A stretch of DNA of 64,000 bases from Paenibacillus alba (GCF_013204855.1 NZ_JABMKZ010000022.1:1-64000), one strand, 5' to 3'; positions 26,023-34,676 are shown, counted from the stretch's first letter. Notes: generated by a model not told the origin, from the sequence alone. Numbers and translations are program-made.

Positions 26023-26841
26023 ATGACATCCTATATTAAATCCGGCTTCCTGGCAGCTTTAGCGCAGCCTTTTGCCACGATAATTCTGTTCGTGTACCAA
26101 ATGGGCTGGGGCATCCTGCTGTATAAGCTGGTCCAGGGGGTGCTCGTCCCTCTCATGCACCGCTTTCCCGGCGCCGACCAGCCGAAGGAGGCCCTACAGC
26201 TGTTTCTGGCTGAAAGCCAGTTTCAAATTATGAAAACCGATCTTATCTATCCCTATCTCTGGTGGCTAGCTGCGCTGCTCATGCTCCGCATGCTGCTAAC
26301 GCCTTTGCTGAACAGCGGTGTTTATTACTCGCTTACCCATTCTGAGCAAAATGCAGGTTATCGCTTCTTCCGCGGAATCAAGGAGCTTATGCTGCCCTTT
26401 CTCCTTGCTTATATAACCCGGATCGCACTCACCGCGGTGCCGCTCATTTGGCTGCTGCCCAAAGCGCAATCTTTGTTTACGCACAGCACATCGTTCGAGG
26501 AGGCCGCGCTCCAATTGCTGCCTTGGCTTGCAGGCATGCTGGTATATGGCTTTCTCTTGCACCTCATATTCATGTACATACAGTTTGCGCTTGCTGGGAA
26601 CCTTGGTGTCCTATCAACAGTCATCACATTCATTCGCTTCTCGCTTCCCATCATGGGTATAGCACTTATTCTCCTATGCAGCTCGGGACTATTGGCAGGG
26701 ATTACCTTCACAGCGACCTACTTATGGGCAGGTCTGGTAGCGCTAATCATTTATCAGCTCTTCCCACTATTCCACATATTCCTGCAAATTTGGGCGATCA
26801 CGTCACAATTCAAACTGCTCTCTGCCAAATTGAATGGTTAA
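26023..26841 (+). CDS. Integral membrane protein of unknown function
   Basis: 272 residues behind GGAGGG, with about six hydrophobic segments. No family motif recognised. It follows the M1 peptidase by 30 bp and its stop is followed by a terminator, so it ends that two-gene operon. A role in handling the peptidase or in envelope stress is possible but is only inference from position. Confidence 0.7.
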   Translation: MTSYIKSGFLAALAQPFATIILFVYQMGWGILLYKLVQGVLVPLMHRFPGADQPKEALQLFLAESQFQIMKTDLIYPYLWWLAALLMLRMLLTPLLNSGVYYSLTHSEQNAGYRFFRGIKELMLPFLLAYITRIALTAVPLIWLLPKAQSLFTHSTSFEEAALQLLPWLAGMLVYGFLLHLIFMYIQFALAGNLGVLSTVITFIRFSLPIMGIALILLCSSGLLAGITFTATYLWAGLVALIIYQLFPLFHIFLQIWAITSQFKLLSAKLNG

Positions 26842-26869
26842 AATCAATGAAAACAGCTTAAATTGACTT

Positions 26870-26906
26870 AAAATGCCTCATTCACTTGTGAATGGGGCAT
26901 TTTTTC
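26870..26906 (+). terminator. Terminator after the M1 peptidase operon
   Basis: AAATGCCTCATTCAC pairs with GTGAATGGGGCATTT, followed by TTT. The following stretch to 27018 is AT-rich and should hold the promoter of the NlpC/P60 gene. Confidence 0.85.
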
Positions 26907-27018
26907 GTCCGATTTGCGATATTTTTCACTTTTTTATAGAAGGAAGCGCTTGGAAAAGGAGGAATTTCAATCTTTATGACGAATTACAAAGACTAGCATC
27001 AAAAAACCAAATATTTCA

Positions 27019-27135
27019 TGCCGAATTCCTCATTTCTTTGGGGAAACGGGGGAACCACTACCCGGGTGAATTGATCTTGCAAGACAGGGATCATAGGGAA
27101 CCTTCAACCGAACCCTCCAGCTAACCTCGTAGGCA
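27019..27135 (+). promoter_or_regulatory. c-di-AMP riboswitch (ydaO/yuaA class)
   Basis: The conserved pieces appear in order: GGGGAAACGGGGGAACCAC, CCCGGGTGAATTGATC, GATCATAGGGAACCTTC, and CCGAACCCTCCAGCTAACCT CGTAGGC. These are hallmark blocks of the ydaO aptamer, with TGCC (27019-27022) and GGCA (27132-27135) closing P1. The aptamer ends a few bases before GGAAGGAG of the NlpC/P60 gene; no terminator is seen in between, so translation control or an embedded switch is likely. Such riboswitches commonly control wall hydrolases and turn genes off when c-di-AMP is high. Confidence 0.92.
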
Positions 27136-27153
27136 CCGGAAGGAGACAAGCAG

Positions 27154-27627
27154 TTGAAAAAGATTGTTGCTCTTGTTTTTAGTCTTGTTTTGTTTTTGAG
27201 TGTGGCTTTAGGAAGTGTGTCTGCGTCACAAGCTAAGTTGGATGAAACGGTTGATGGATTGCTCGGAATTCCGTACAAAGATGCGGGAACGACAACAAAG
27301 GGCTTTGATTGCTCTGGATTTACCAGATACGTTTTCGACCAGTTCGGTATTGACCTTCCTCATAGTTCATCTGCTCAAGATAAAGAGGGCTTCTGGGTTG
27401 ACAAAAGTGATCTTCGCAAAGGCGATCTTGTGTTCTTCAACACAGGCGGCAAAGGCATTTCTCACGTTGGTATCTACTTGGGTAACGGTGAATTTATTCA
27501 TTCCGCGTCCGATGAAGGTATCGTGAAAAACAAGCTAAGCGAATCGTACTATGCCAAGAGGTATGTATCCGCCAGACGTGTTCTGTGGGATGATATCTAC
27601 AATCAGCTAACTGCTGAATCCAAGTAA
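27154..27627 (+). CDS. NlpC/P60 cell wall hydrolase
   Basis: 157 residues. The start is TTG at 27154 behind GGAAGGAG. A signal peptide (1 to about 25, ending SVSASQA) precedes a single NlpC/P60 domain with catalytic C53 (FDCSGF), H104 (SHVGIYLG) and H116. These enzymes cut peptidoglycan stem peptides (D-Glu-gamma-diamino acid bond). There is no extra SH3 or LysM domain. The c-di-AMP riboswitch upstream suggests the enzyme is tied to turgor and wall homeostasis. Confidence 0.92.
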   Translation: MKKIVALVFSLVLFLSVALGSVSASQAKLDETVDGLLGIPYKDAGTTTKGFDCSGFTRYVFDQFGIDLPHSSSAQDKEGFWVDKSDLRKGDLVFFNTGGKGISHVGIYLGNGEFIHSASDEGIVKNKLSESYYAKRYVSARRVLWDDIYNQLTAESK

Positions 27628-27643
27628 TTTTCCTGCAATACCA

Positions 27644-27696
27644 TGAATAAAGCCTGGACAAGCCTAGCTCTCAAGAGCAGCTTTCTGGGCTTTTAT
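27644..27696 (+). terminator. Terminator after the NlpC/P60 gene
   Basis: AATAAAGCC pairs with GGGCTTTTATT with an inner stem CTCTCAAGAG, followed by CTTTT. Confidence 0.65.
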
Positions 27697-27721
27697 TCTT
27701 TTGGGAGGCCTATTGAATAGG

Positions 27722-29116
27722 ATGAAAGTGTTTATACATCGGAAGGATTTGAGGGTAGAAGATCTAGCTGCCTTCAATTATTTATTGGAAAGCGGTGCGC
27801 CTAGTTTGCATATGCTCATTCTAGATCCCTCTCTGCTGGGTCACTCCAGGCATGAGGCTCATAGCGGCAAACAATTTCTGCGATATGTGAAAAGATTAAT
27901 GAACCTTTATCAGCGATATGGTACAAACTTATATGTGGTGTATGGAGAGCCCGAAGTGGTCCTTGAACTGTTGCTGCAAAATACCCCTATTGATGAGGTT
28001 GTCCTGCATAGCGATTTCACGCCTTATGCGAAATCACGTGATCATAAGCTGCGGGATGTCGCCCGCGAACTAGGTGTATCGTTCACGGCATTCATCGATC
28101 ATACCCTTGCGGATTTGGCCGATTTTCAGAATACGTCAGGCAAAAGCGGCCCTTACAAAGTATTTACCCCCTTCTATAGAAAGTTAAACACCTATTTGCA
28201 AACATTTTATCGTCCTTCGTCACCGATTCATTTGAGCGATTTATCAACCGTAAATCTCGCTCATTGGGAAGGCGGGCATCGCTTATTAGAGCTCCTGCAG
28301 AGCTTTGCTCCGCCTTTTTCCTTGGAGGATTCCCCTCAAGCTGAAGATCCTGCGGAGCAGTTGGATGATTTCTTGGAGGATCATCTCCCTTCTTATACCG
28401 AGCGGCGCGATCATTACGCTTATGACGGCACCAGCTCGTTGAGTGCAGCTATAAATGCAGGCGCGATTTCGATCCGCAAGGTTTATGAAGCTGTGATGGA
28501 TCAGGAACAGGCTGCCGCATGGGTGCGACAATTGATATGGCGGGATTTCTATATGTACCAAGCCATCTATGACGACAACTTTTTCAGCTATGAGAAATCC
28601 TTTGATTTATCTGCTCTGAGCGACCGGCACTTCGAGCGGTGGTGCAGCGGCCAGACAGGCGTGCCGATTATTGATGCGGCTATGACAGAGCTGAATGAAA
28701 CAGGGAGAATGCCCAACCGGCTGCGTATGATTACGGCCATGTTTCTCACGAAAAACTTGCTTTGTCCTTTTCCCTTAGGTGAACAGTATTTCCGCGATAA
28801 GCTCCATGATTACGATAACATCCTGAATCGCGGCGGTTGGCTGTGGAGCGCGTCACTTGGTTTCGACGCTTCTCCCTATTTCCGCATTATGAACCCGGTG
28901 ACCCAGTCGATCACGCATGATCCAAGCGGGCAATATCTGCGCAGATGGCTGCCACAGCTGATGGATCAAAGCGACAAGCTGATTCACTTGCCGCAAGCGC
29001 ACGCGATTGTGGATATCAAAGCATCCAGAGCTGCTGCTATTGAGGTTTATAAGCATATCATAAGAAGCAAACAGATCGATGGGCCTGATGGCTCGCTGCA
29101 AAGAAATGAATCATAG
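27722..29116 (+). CDS. Deoxyribodipyrimidine photolyase
   Basis: 464 residues from ATG 27722 (MKVFIHRKDLRVEDLAAF); a GGGAGG is 13 nt upstream, and a TTG just upstream is an alternative start. The N-terminal DNA photolyase domain (1 to about 130) is followed by the FAD-binding domain with MPNRLRMITAMFLTKNLL, and NRGGWLWSASLGFDASPYFR, the class I CPD photolyase signature. It uses blue light and reduced FAD to split cyclobutane pyrimidine dimers. It is a single gene with no operon partner. Confidence 0.92.
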   Translation: MKVFIHRKDLRVEDLAAFNYLLESGAPSLHMLILDPSLLGHSRHEAHSGKQFLRYVKRLMNLYQRYGTNLYVVYGEPEVVLELLLQNTPIDEVVLHSDFTPYAKSRDHKLRDVARELGVSFTAFIDHTLADLADFQNTSGKSGPYKVFTPFYRKLNTYLQTFYRPSSPIHLSDLSTVNLAHWEGGHRLLELLQSFAPPFSLEDSPQAEDPAEQLDDFLEDHLPSYTERRDHYAYDGTSSLSAAINAGAISIRKVYEAVMDQEQAAAWVRQLIWRDFYMYQAIYDDNFFSYEKSFDLSALSDRHFERWCSGQTGVPIIDAAMTELNETGRMPNRLRMITAMFLTKNLLCPFPLGEQYFRDKLHDYDNILNRGGWLWSASLGFDASPYFRIMNPVTQSITHDPSGQYLRRWLPQLMDQSDKLIHLPQAHAIVDIKASRAAAIEVYKHIIRSKQIDGPDGSLQRNES

Positions 29117-29154
29117 AACACATACCTTCCTCAGCAGCAGCCAAAAGCTGTAAC

Positions 29155-29183
29155 TTGACATCGCATGTAAGCCGTTCTATAAT
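29155..29183 (+). promoter_or_regulatory. Consensus sigma-A promoter for the gdx riboswitch
   Basis: TTGACA (29155-29160), a 17-nt spacer and TATAAT (29178-29183), a perfect match to the sigma-A consensus, 17-20 nt before the aptamer. Confidence 0.9.
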
Positions 29184-29195
29184 AGCGGCATGTCG

Positions 29196-29291
29196 TTTTC
29201 TAGGGTTCCGCGGCGTTCGACTGCCGGTCTGGTCCAAGAGAAAACACACAGCGAATACGCTGTGGTCACGGAGGGGGAAAAGCCCGGGAGT
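29196..29291 (+). promoter_or_regulatory. Guanidine-I riboswitch (ykkC class)
   Basis: The minimal motif is clear: CTAGGGTTCCG, then CTGGTCCAAGAGAAAACACA, a hairpin, CACGGAGGGGGAAAAGCCCG and GGAG. These are the conserved strands of the ykkC guanidine-I aptamer. Its 3' part overlaps the terminator hairpin at 29278-29323, so guanidine binding would stabilise the aptamer and prevent termination. The downstream gene is a Gdx/SugE exporter, the typical partner. Confidence 0.92.
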
Positions 29292-29325
29292 CTAATCGCT
29301 AAGCGATGACTTCCGGGCTTTTTCT
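29278..29325 (+). terminator. Riboswitch-controlled terminator
   Basis: AAAGCCCGGGAGTC pairs with GACTTCCGGGCTTT followed by TTTCTGTTTT. It is in the expression platform of the guanidine-I riboswitch. Confidence 0.85.
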
Positions 29326-29379
29326 GTTTTGCCGCGGCCAAAAAGGCGTCTACAGCACTAATAAAAGGAGTGATTCATC

Positions 29380-29700
29380 ATGGCATGGTTGTATCTCGTT
29401 ATTGCAGGTGTTTTCGAGGTGGTTTGGGCCATCTCCTTGAAGTTTTCCAATGGTTTCACACGACTGGTTCCTTCTGCCATTACCTTCGCAGGGATGGCGG
29501 TTAGCTTCTATTTCCTAGCGGTCGCAACGAAAACTCTTCCGATTGGCACCGCCTACGCGGCTTGGACCGGAATTGGCGCTGTTGGCGCCATAATTATCGG
29601 CACACTTTTTCTCGACGAACCTATCAGTGTGACGCGGATCTTGTTTATGGTCCTAATCTTAGTAGGCGTCCTTGGACTTAAATTTACTTCTGGACATTAA
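29380..29700 (+). CDS. gdx: Guanidinium exporter Gdx (SugE), SMR family
   Basis: 106 residues behind AAAGGAG. A four-helix small multidrug resistance protein with the essential E13 (IAGVFEVVW) and the usual WTGIGAVGA segment. Gdx proteins couple guanidinium export to proton import as antiparallel dimers. The guanidine-I riboswitch directly upstream supports guanidinium as the substrate rather than general drug resistance. Confidence 0.95.
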   Translation: MAWLYLVIAGVFEVVWAISLKFSNGFTRLVPSAITFAGMAVSFYFLAVATKTLPIGTAYAAWTGIGAVGAIIIGTLFLDEPISVTRILFMVLILVGVLGLKFTSGH

Positions 29701-29735
29701 TCGACTTCTAAATCGATTGTGCAGCTAACATGCTA

Positions 29736-30335
29736 GCCTTACAGCAGCAACTCGACACTTGAGACGCCGAAAAACAGCCCTATCGCCAACAAACTAGCTC
29801 TCTCTGAGCCTACTCTAGCTCGTTAAGGCTGTTTTTCAGCCTTACAGCAGACCTTTGCAGCAAATTCACATCTGAGACGCCGAAAAACAGCCTTATCGCT
29901 AACAAACTAGCTCTCTCTGAGCCGACTCTAGCTCGTTAAGGCTGTTTTTCAGCCTTACAGCAGGGCTCTTCAGCGAATTCACACTTGAGACGCCGAAAAA
30001 CAGCCTTATCGCTAACAAACTAGCTCTCTCGGAGCCAACTTCGGCTCGTTAAGGCTGTTTTTCAGCCTTACAGCAGGCCTTTGCAGCAAATTCACACTTG
30101 AGACGCCGAAAAACAGCCCTATCGCCAACAAACTAGCTCTCTCGGAACCAACTTCGGCTCGTTAAGGCTGTTTTTCAGCCTTACAGCAGGCCTTTGCAGC
30201 AAACTCACACTTGAGACGCCGAAAAACAGCCCTATCGCCAACAAACTAGCTCGCTCGGAGCCAACTTTAGCTCGTTAAGGCTGTTTTTCAGCTCTACTGC
30301 CAGCCTTTGCAGCAGCTCAAAACGCCGAAAAAAGA
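29736..30335. repeat. Five tandem 113-bp hairpin repeats
   Basis: GAGACGCCGAAAAACAGC starts at 29761, 29874, 29987, 30100 and 30213, a strict 113-bp period, with a degraded sixth start at about 30320. Each unit holds a long imperfect hairpin: GAAAAACAGCCTTA pairs with TAAGGCTGTTTTTC, around an inner GAGCC...GGCTC stem. Point differences cluster in loops and some are single-sided. 113 is not a multiple of 3 and no frame runs through. The array fills the gap between gdx and the convergent permease genes and could act as a strong bidirectional terminator region. Confidence 0.9.
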
Positions 30336-30390
30336 GACCATCGCCGGTCTATACTCCCTCCCTCTCATACCGCCTCACATGGCCAAATTT

Positions 30391-30438
30391 AAAAAAAGTC
30401 GGGATGCCATCCATGAGATGGCGTTTCCCGACTGTTTC
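30391..30438 (-). terminator. Terminator after the permease pair
   Basis: On the minus strand AGTCGGGA, CGCCATC pair with GGATGGC, TCCCGACT, followed by seven T residues. Confidence 0.85.
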
Positions 30439-31396
30439 ACATCAATTGACGATCAGTGCCATAGCGGCGTTTGAGCTGGCTCAAGAAGAACTGCAAGGAC
30501 AAGAACAAGATAGCGAAACTCGTACCGACGCTCAAAATGATCCAAGGATGCAGCCTGATGTACCTTGAACCGTACGCGATCATGGACAGCCACTCTCCAG
30601 ATGTCGTGATGGTGATCGAGTAGCCGGCATCTGCGTCGCCGATGGCCTCTGTCCCGCCAAGCACGATGTTGAAGACAGCGAGCTGCCCAAGCAGGAAAAG
30701 TACCTGCATAAATTCACTGAGGAAAATGAACAGTATTTCATTGCGCATACAAGGAACCAAGTGCCGAAGGGTCCGATGAATGACGGAGCCCCCCATCAGA
30801 CGTGAGGCTTCAATAAATAATTTATCATTATAATAGCGTGTTCGTTCAGCCACCTGATGTGCCAGCGGAAATACACCAATAAACGTGACCAAAATAACAA
30901 ACGTAGCGGAAAAAAGAATCTGATAATGTGGATCGGCCTTTGTCCATTGATCCAGCCTTAAGCCAAAATACATGCCGGCCAGAGGCGGAAATAAAAATAT
31001 AAATGCGGGGACAGATGCCACTACCCACTGCATCGCTTTAAGTATTCCCCATCCTTTGCCGGTAGTTCCGCTCCACAACCCCCAGGGCAGTGCGAACAGA
31101 AAGCGGGATAAAGTCAGGATCAACGCGGTGCCCAGCGTGTATTTCAAGCCATTTAGCAATAAGCTGAGGATGTCAAAGCCCCGATGATCCGTACCGAGCA
31201 GGAACGTGCTGTTCGGCGCGTATGGTGGGATGCTGTATCTGGTTTTGCCATCTTCTTGATACTGAATCATATTAATTTTATCCGTTGGCGTGATGCCATG
31301 CGGCTTAAGCCACGTGCCGAAAATCATGACCAGCAAAATTACAACAACAAGAGCAATCGAGCAGTAGTAAGCTGTGGATGAGCGTGTCATCTTCAT
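30437..31396 (-). CDS. ABC transporter permease, OppC/DppC type
   Basis: 319 residues. The start is ATG at 31396, where it overlaps the stop of the upstream permease (ATGA) with GGGGAGG upstream. Helices at about 12-31 and five more follow, and the cytoplasmic EAA loop (EASRLMGGSVIHRTLRHL) docks the ATPase. No ATPase or binding protein gene is beside it. Forms a heterodimer with the product of 31393-32469 by operon logic. Substrate could be peptides or other solutes. Confidence 0.8.
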   Translation of the reverse strand: MKMTRSSTAYYCSIALVVVILLVMIFGTWLKPHGITPTDKINMIQYQEDGKTRYSIPPYAPNSTFLLGTDHRGFDILSLLLNGLKYTLGTALILTLSRFLFALPWGLWSGTTGKGWGILKAMQWVVASVPAFIFLFPPLAGMYFGLRLDQWTKADPHYQILFSATFVILVTFIGVFPLAHQVAERTRYYNDKLFIEASRLMGGSVIHRTLRHLVPCMRNEILFIFLSEFMQVLFLLGQLAVFNIVLGGTEAIGDADAGYSITITTSGEWLSMIAYGSRYIRLHPWIILSVGTSFAILFLSLQFFLSQLKRRYGTDRQLM

Positions 31397-32469
31397 TGGG
31401 AGACTGCCTCCCCTGTGCGGATGACGAACCTTCTGCGCAGCAGAGCGTACAGCACATGAAAGGCCATGGCGACTAATGCGAGCGTCATGCAAATGACGGA
31501 CATCGATGAGACGCTTTGAACTGTCGGCGAGGTGATGAAGCCGCCAAGGCCGAATATCCCGCAGATTGCTTCAGCGACAGCCATACTGGCCAGCGCCAAT
31601 GTAGTCGCTTTGGGCAAGATGGCTAGCAAATCCTGCATGACGTTGCGCAGCACATGGGAAATGAGCACTTCGCTGCGGGTTAGCCCCTTGGCTTGTGCGG
31701 TAACCACGTAGTCCTGACCCAGCTCACGCGAGATAGCAACGCGCATCGTGCCATATATGGTCACCGAAGGAATGAGCGCAATCGTCAGAAACGGAATGAG
31801 GAACGGTGTCTTATTCCCCACTTGCACAATCAGAAGCACATAATGCCCAAGAAATTTCGTTGCATAAATCGCTCCTAATTGAATAAGCACAATCAAGAAG
31901 AAATCAGGCAATCCAACGAGCAAAGCATGAACGCCATCCATGAAAACACCGATTCGCCGCCACTTTGCTGCGAGCATCGCCATGAGCAGGCTGACACCAA
32001 CAGCCATCAACAACCCAGGAATGAAGTATGTGCATGTTCGCAGCAGCATTGTCGGCAGCTCTTGAACGACACTCACCTCTGTGCGATTAAAAGGGCTGCG
32101 GAATTTCCCGAAATCGCCATGCAGAAAGCCTTGAAGCTGTTCTTTGATCGAATAGCCATAGTAACGCCATGATATGGTCGGATGATCTAGAGGAACGGCC
32201 GCGGCACGGAAAACACCTTTTATCGACATGATTTCCCCCAAATAATCCCATACCTTTCCATAGGGAACGGTGAGCAGCCCAGCTTTCTCATCCAAGACCT
32301 GGCTGCCGGGCAGCTTTTCACTTATTGTTTGCAAGGTGGCACCTGAACCGACCATGATCTTAATCTGATCCGGTTGTGTAGATATGAACGCATTGCGGAT
32401 ATTGCTCAGAAAGAAGATGCACACGAGCGTCAACAATCCAAGCAATACCCACCGCAAAGTTGACTTCAA
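31393..32469 (-). CDS. ABC transporter permease, OppB/DppB type
   Basis: 358 residues. One N-terminal helix (about 8-25), an outside domain to about 115, then five more helices, with an EAA loop AQAKGLTRSEVLISHVLRN. This is the OppB layout. It overlaps the following OppC-type gene by 4 bases. Both genes stand without a substrate-binding protein or ATPases, which in Opp systems are normally in the same operon. Either they share parts encoded elsewhere or this is a reduced system. Confidence 0.8.
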   Translation of the reverse strand: MKSTLRWVLLGLLTLVCIFFLSNIRNAFISTQPDQIKIMVGSGATLQTISEKLPGSQVLDEKAGLLTVPYGKVWDYLGEIMSIKGVFRAAAVPLDHPTISWRYYGYSIKEQLQGFLHGDFGKFRSPFNRTEVSVVQELPTMLLRTCTYFIPGLLMAVGVSLLMAMLAAKWRRIGVFMDGVHALLVGLPDFFLIVLIQLGAIYATKFLGHYVLLIVQVGNKTPFLIPFLTIALIPSVTIYGTMRVAISRELGQDYVVTAQAKGLTRSEVLISHVLRNVMQDLLAILPKATTLALASMAVAEAICGIFGLGGFITSPTVQSVSSMSVICMTLALVAMAFHVLYALLRRRFVIRTGEAVSQ

Positions 32470-32590
32470 CCATCGTCACCCCGTCCTATAATTCACCAGT
32501 GGTAGATAACTATTTTCATAGTGTACCACGAATTATTTAGGAGTTCTATCCACTTTTTGGAATTTGTATAGCGCATAAGACGATGTGCCC

Positions 32591-32641
32591 AACCATGCCA
32601 AAAAAAGCTGCAGCAAGCCAGCCTAAGCCAACTTACTACAG
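32591..32641 (-). terminator. Terminator after the ABC exporter
   Basis: On the minus strand GCTGTAGTAAG pairs with CTTGCTGCAGC (two G.U pairs), followed by seven T residues. Confidence 0.7.
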
Positions 32642-32647
32642 CCTGTA

Positions 32648-34363
32648 TTATGAGCTAAACTGCGCCTGATGCAAGCGGCTGTAGACACCGCCTACTGCGA
32701 TAAGCTCCTCGTGCCCGCCTTGCTCGGTAATGCCATGCTCCGTCACGACGACGATGCGATCCGCATTCTTGATTGTCGCCAGTCGGTGGGCGATGACTAA
32801 CGTCGTGCGCCCTTGCGACAGCTCGGCGAGCGACTGCTGAATCGCCGCCTCGGTTTCCGTGTCGAGCGCCGATGTCGCCTCATCGAGGATGAGAATCGGC
32901 GGATTCTTCAAGAACATCCGAGCGATGGCGAGCCGCTGCTTCTGTCCGCCCGACAGCTTGACGCCGCGCTCGCCTACGATCGTATCCAGCCCCTTCGGCT
33001 GGGAGTGGATGTAGCCTTCCAGCTGCGCGCGACGCGCAGCTTCCCAGATCTCGGCATCCGTCGCGCCCAGCTTGCCGTAGGCAATGTTCTCCCGCAATGT
33101 GCCGGAGAACAGGAACACGTCCTGCTGCACGATGCCGATTTGGCGGCGCAGCGACTCCAGCTCGATGCTGCGAATATCGCGGTCATCGATGGAAATGCTG
33201 CCCTCGCTGACATCGTAGAATCGAGGCAGCAAGCTGCAGATCGTCGTCTTTCCGGCGCCGGACGGGCCAACGAAAGCGACGGTTTCTCCCGCACGAATGG
33301 TTAAGCTGATATCATTCAAAACCCGCGCTTCGTCTCCGTAGCCAAACGACACCGAATCGAATGTGATTTGTCCGTCCAGATGCTCAACCTTGACGGCATT
33401 CGGAGAATTGGCTACCTCCGGCTCGGTATCAATCACTTCGACGTATCGTTTGAAACCGGCAATCCCTTTCGGATAGCTTTCAATCACGTTGTTAATCTTC
33501 TGGATCGGCCCAAGAAAGACGTTCGTCAAAAGCACGAAAGCAATAAACTCACCATAGCTGATTTGCTTGTCAATAACGAACCACGTACCGCAAATCAAGA
33601 CGAACACCGTCACCATCCGCATTAATATGTAACTAAGCGATACATTCCACGCCATGATTTTATAGGACAGCAGCTTGGTCAATCGGAAACGTCCATTGTT
33701 ATCCTCGAACAGCTTCTTCTCGTAGGACTCATTCGCAAACGCTTGAACTACGCGAATCCCTCCGATATTGTCCTCGACTCTTGCGTTAATATCCGCGAGG
33801 TCTCCCATCATGCGGCGGAAGGTTTTCGTCATTTTCTGATTAAAGTAGACCGCAATCCACAGCAGGAACGGCACAATAACGAACGTTAACAACGCCAGCT
33901 TCACATTAATGCTGAGCATAAGCAGCAGCGCACCGATCAAGGTCATCACCGCGATGAACAGATCCTCTGGACCATGATGCGCGACTTCCCCAATCTCCAG
34001 CAGGTCATTGGACATTCGCGACATCAATTGGCCTGTCTTATTATTGTCATAAAACCGGAAGGAGAGCTTCTGCAGATGATCGAACATCTTTTTGCGCATA
34101 TCCGTCTCAATATTAATCCCCAGCTTATGTCCCCAGTACGTAACGATGAAATTCAGCACGGTGTTGAGTCCATAGACAGCAAGCAAGCCTACGCAAGCCC
34201 ATAGAATCCAAGTCCAATTGCCCGCAGGAAGCAGTTTATCCACAACTTGATTCACAGCAAGCGGGAACCCGAGCTCGAGCAGCCCAGCTACAACCGCGCA
34301 GGTAAAATCCAAAATAAATAAGTGTTTGTAGGGTCTATAATAGGAAAAAAAGCGTTTTAACAC
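32648..34363 (-). CDS. ABC exporter, fused membrane and ATPase domains
   Basis: 571 residues. Six-helix type I exporter domain (about 1-310) then the ATPase with Walker A GPSGAGKTT, Q-loop IGIVQQDVFLFSGT, signature LSGGQKQRLAIARM and Walker B ILILDEATSALD. It is a half-transporter and must dimerise; no partner half is adjacent, so a homodimer is likely, as for BmrA or MsbA. Substrate unknown; drugs or lipids are typical. The ATPase part has higher GC than the membrane part. Confidence 0.9.
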   Translation of the reverse strand: MLKRFFSYYRPYKHLFILDFTCAVVAGLLELGFPLAVNQVVDKLLPAGNWTWILWACVGLLAVYGLNTVLNFIVTYWGHKLGINIETDMRKKMFDHLQKLSFRFYDNNKTGQLMSRMSNDLLEIGEVAHHGPEDLFIAVMTLIGALLLMLSINVKLALLTFVIVPFLLWIAVYFNQKMTKTFRRMMGDLADINARVEDNIGGIRVVQAFANESYEKKLFEDNNGRFRLTKLLSYKIMAWNVSLSYILMRMVTVFVLICGTWFVIDKQISYGEFIAFVLLTNVFLGPIQKINNVIESYPKGIAGFKRYVEVIDTEPEVANSPNAVKVEHLDGQITFDSVSFGYGDEARVLNDISLTIRAGETVAFVGPSGAGKTTICSLLPRFYDVSEGSISIDDRDIRSIELESLRRQIGIVQQDVFLFSGTLRENIAYGKLGATDAEIWEAARRAQLEGYIHSQPKGLDTIVGERGVKLSGGQKQRLAIARMFLKNPPILILDEATSALDTETEAAIQQSLAELSQGRTTLVIAHRLATIKNADRIVVVTEHGITEQGGHEELIAVGGVYSRLHQAQFSS

Positions 34364-34397
34364 GTGTCCCCACCTCCCATCGCTTATTATACCTTAT

Positions 34398-34437
34398 AAA
34401 AAAATGAAAAGAAGCCCTATTTAGGACTTCATGGAAG
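34398..34437 (-). terminator. Terminator after the chemoreceptor remnant
   Basis: On the minus strand GAAGTCCTA pairs with TAGGGCTTC (one G.U pair), followed by TTTTCATTTTTTT. It overlaps the remnant's stop codon and precedes the ABC exporter gene. Confidence 0.65.
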
Positions 34438-34561
34438 CAGCAATATCTGAAAGTCTTGCAGCCAGCTCTGTCATCAGGCTGGTGGCAGCCGCCATCTGAT
34501 TCGTAGCTGACGCTTGTTCATGGCTGCGGAATGCGCTGCCTTCCGACGCTTTTCTTTCCAT
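34421..34561 (-). pseudogene. C-terminal remnant of a methyl-accepting chemotaxis protein
   Basis: A 46-codon frame too short to be a normal gene. Its translation contains SHEQASATNQMAAATSLMTE and LAARLSDIAASMKS, the heptad-rich end of a chemoreceptor signalling domain. There is no ribosome site before the ATG and the in-frame extension upstream runs into a stop. The original terminator is still attached. The best reading is the 3' tail of an MCP gene whose bulk was deleted; a real small protein is less likely. Confidence 0.7.
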
Positions 34562-34676
34562 CTTACACATGGGTAGGCCGAAAGTCTCTAAGTAAATAGG
34601 CCTTTGTCGGAGGACATATGTCCACTATTTTCATATATATAGGTGAACGGCATCCTGTGTGTGGAGGAATTCACCT

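Noticed and set aside
29736..30335. CRISPR array
   Set aside because: The 113-bp units are directly tandem with no unique spacers, and no cas genes are near.
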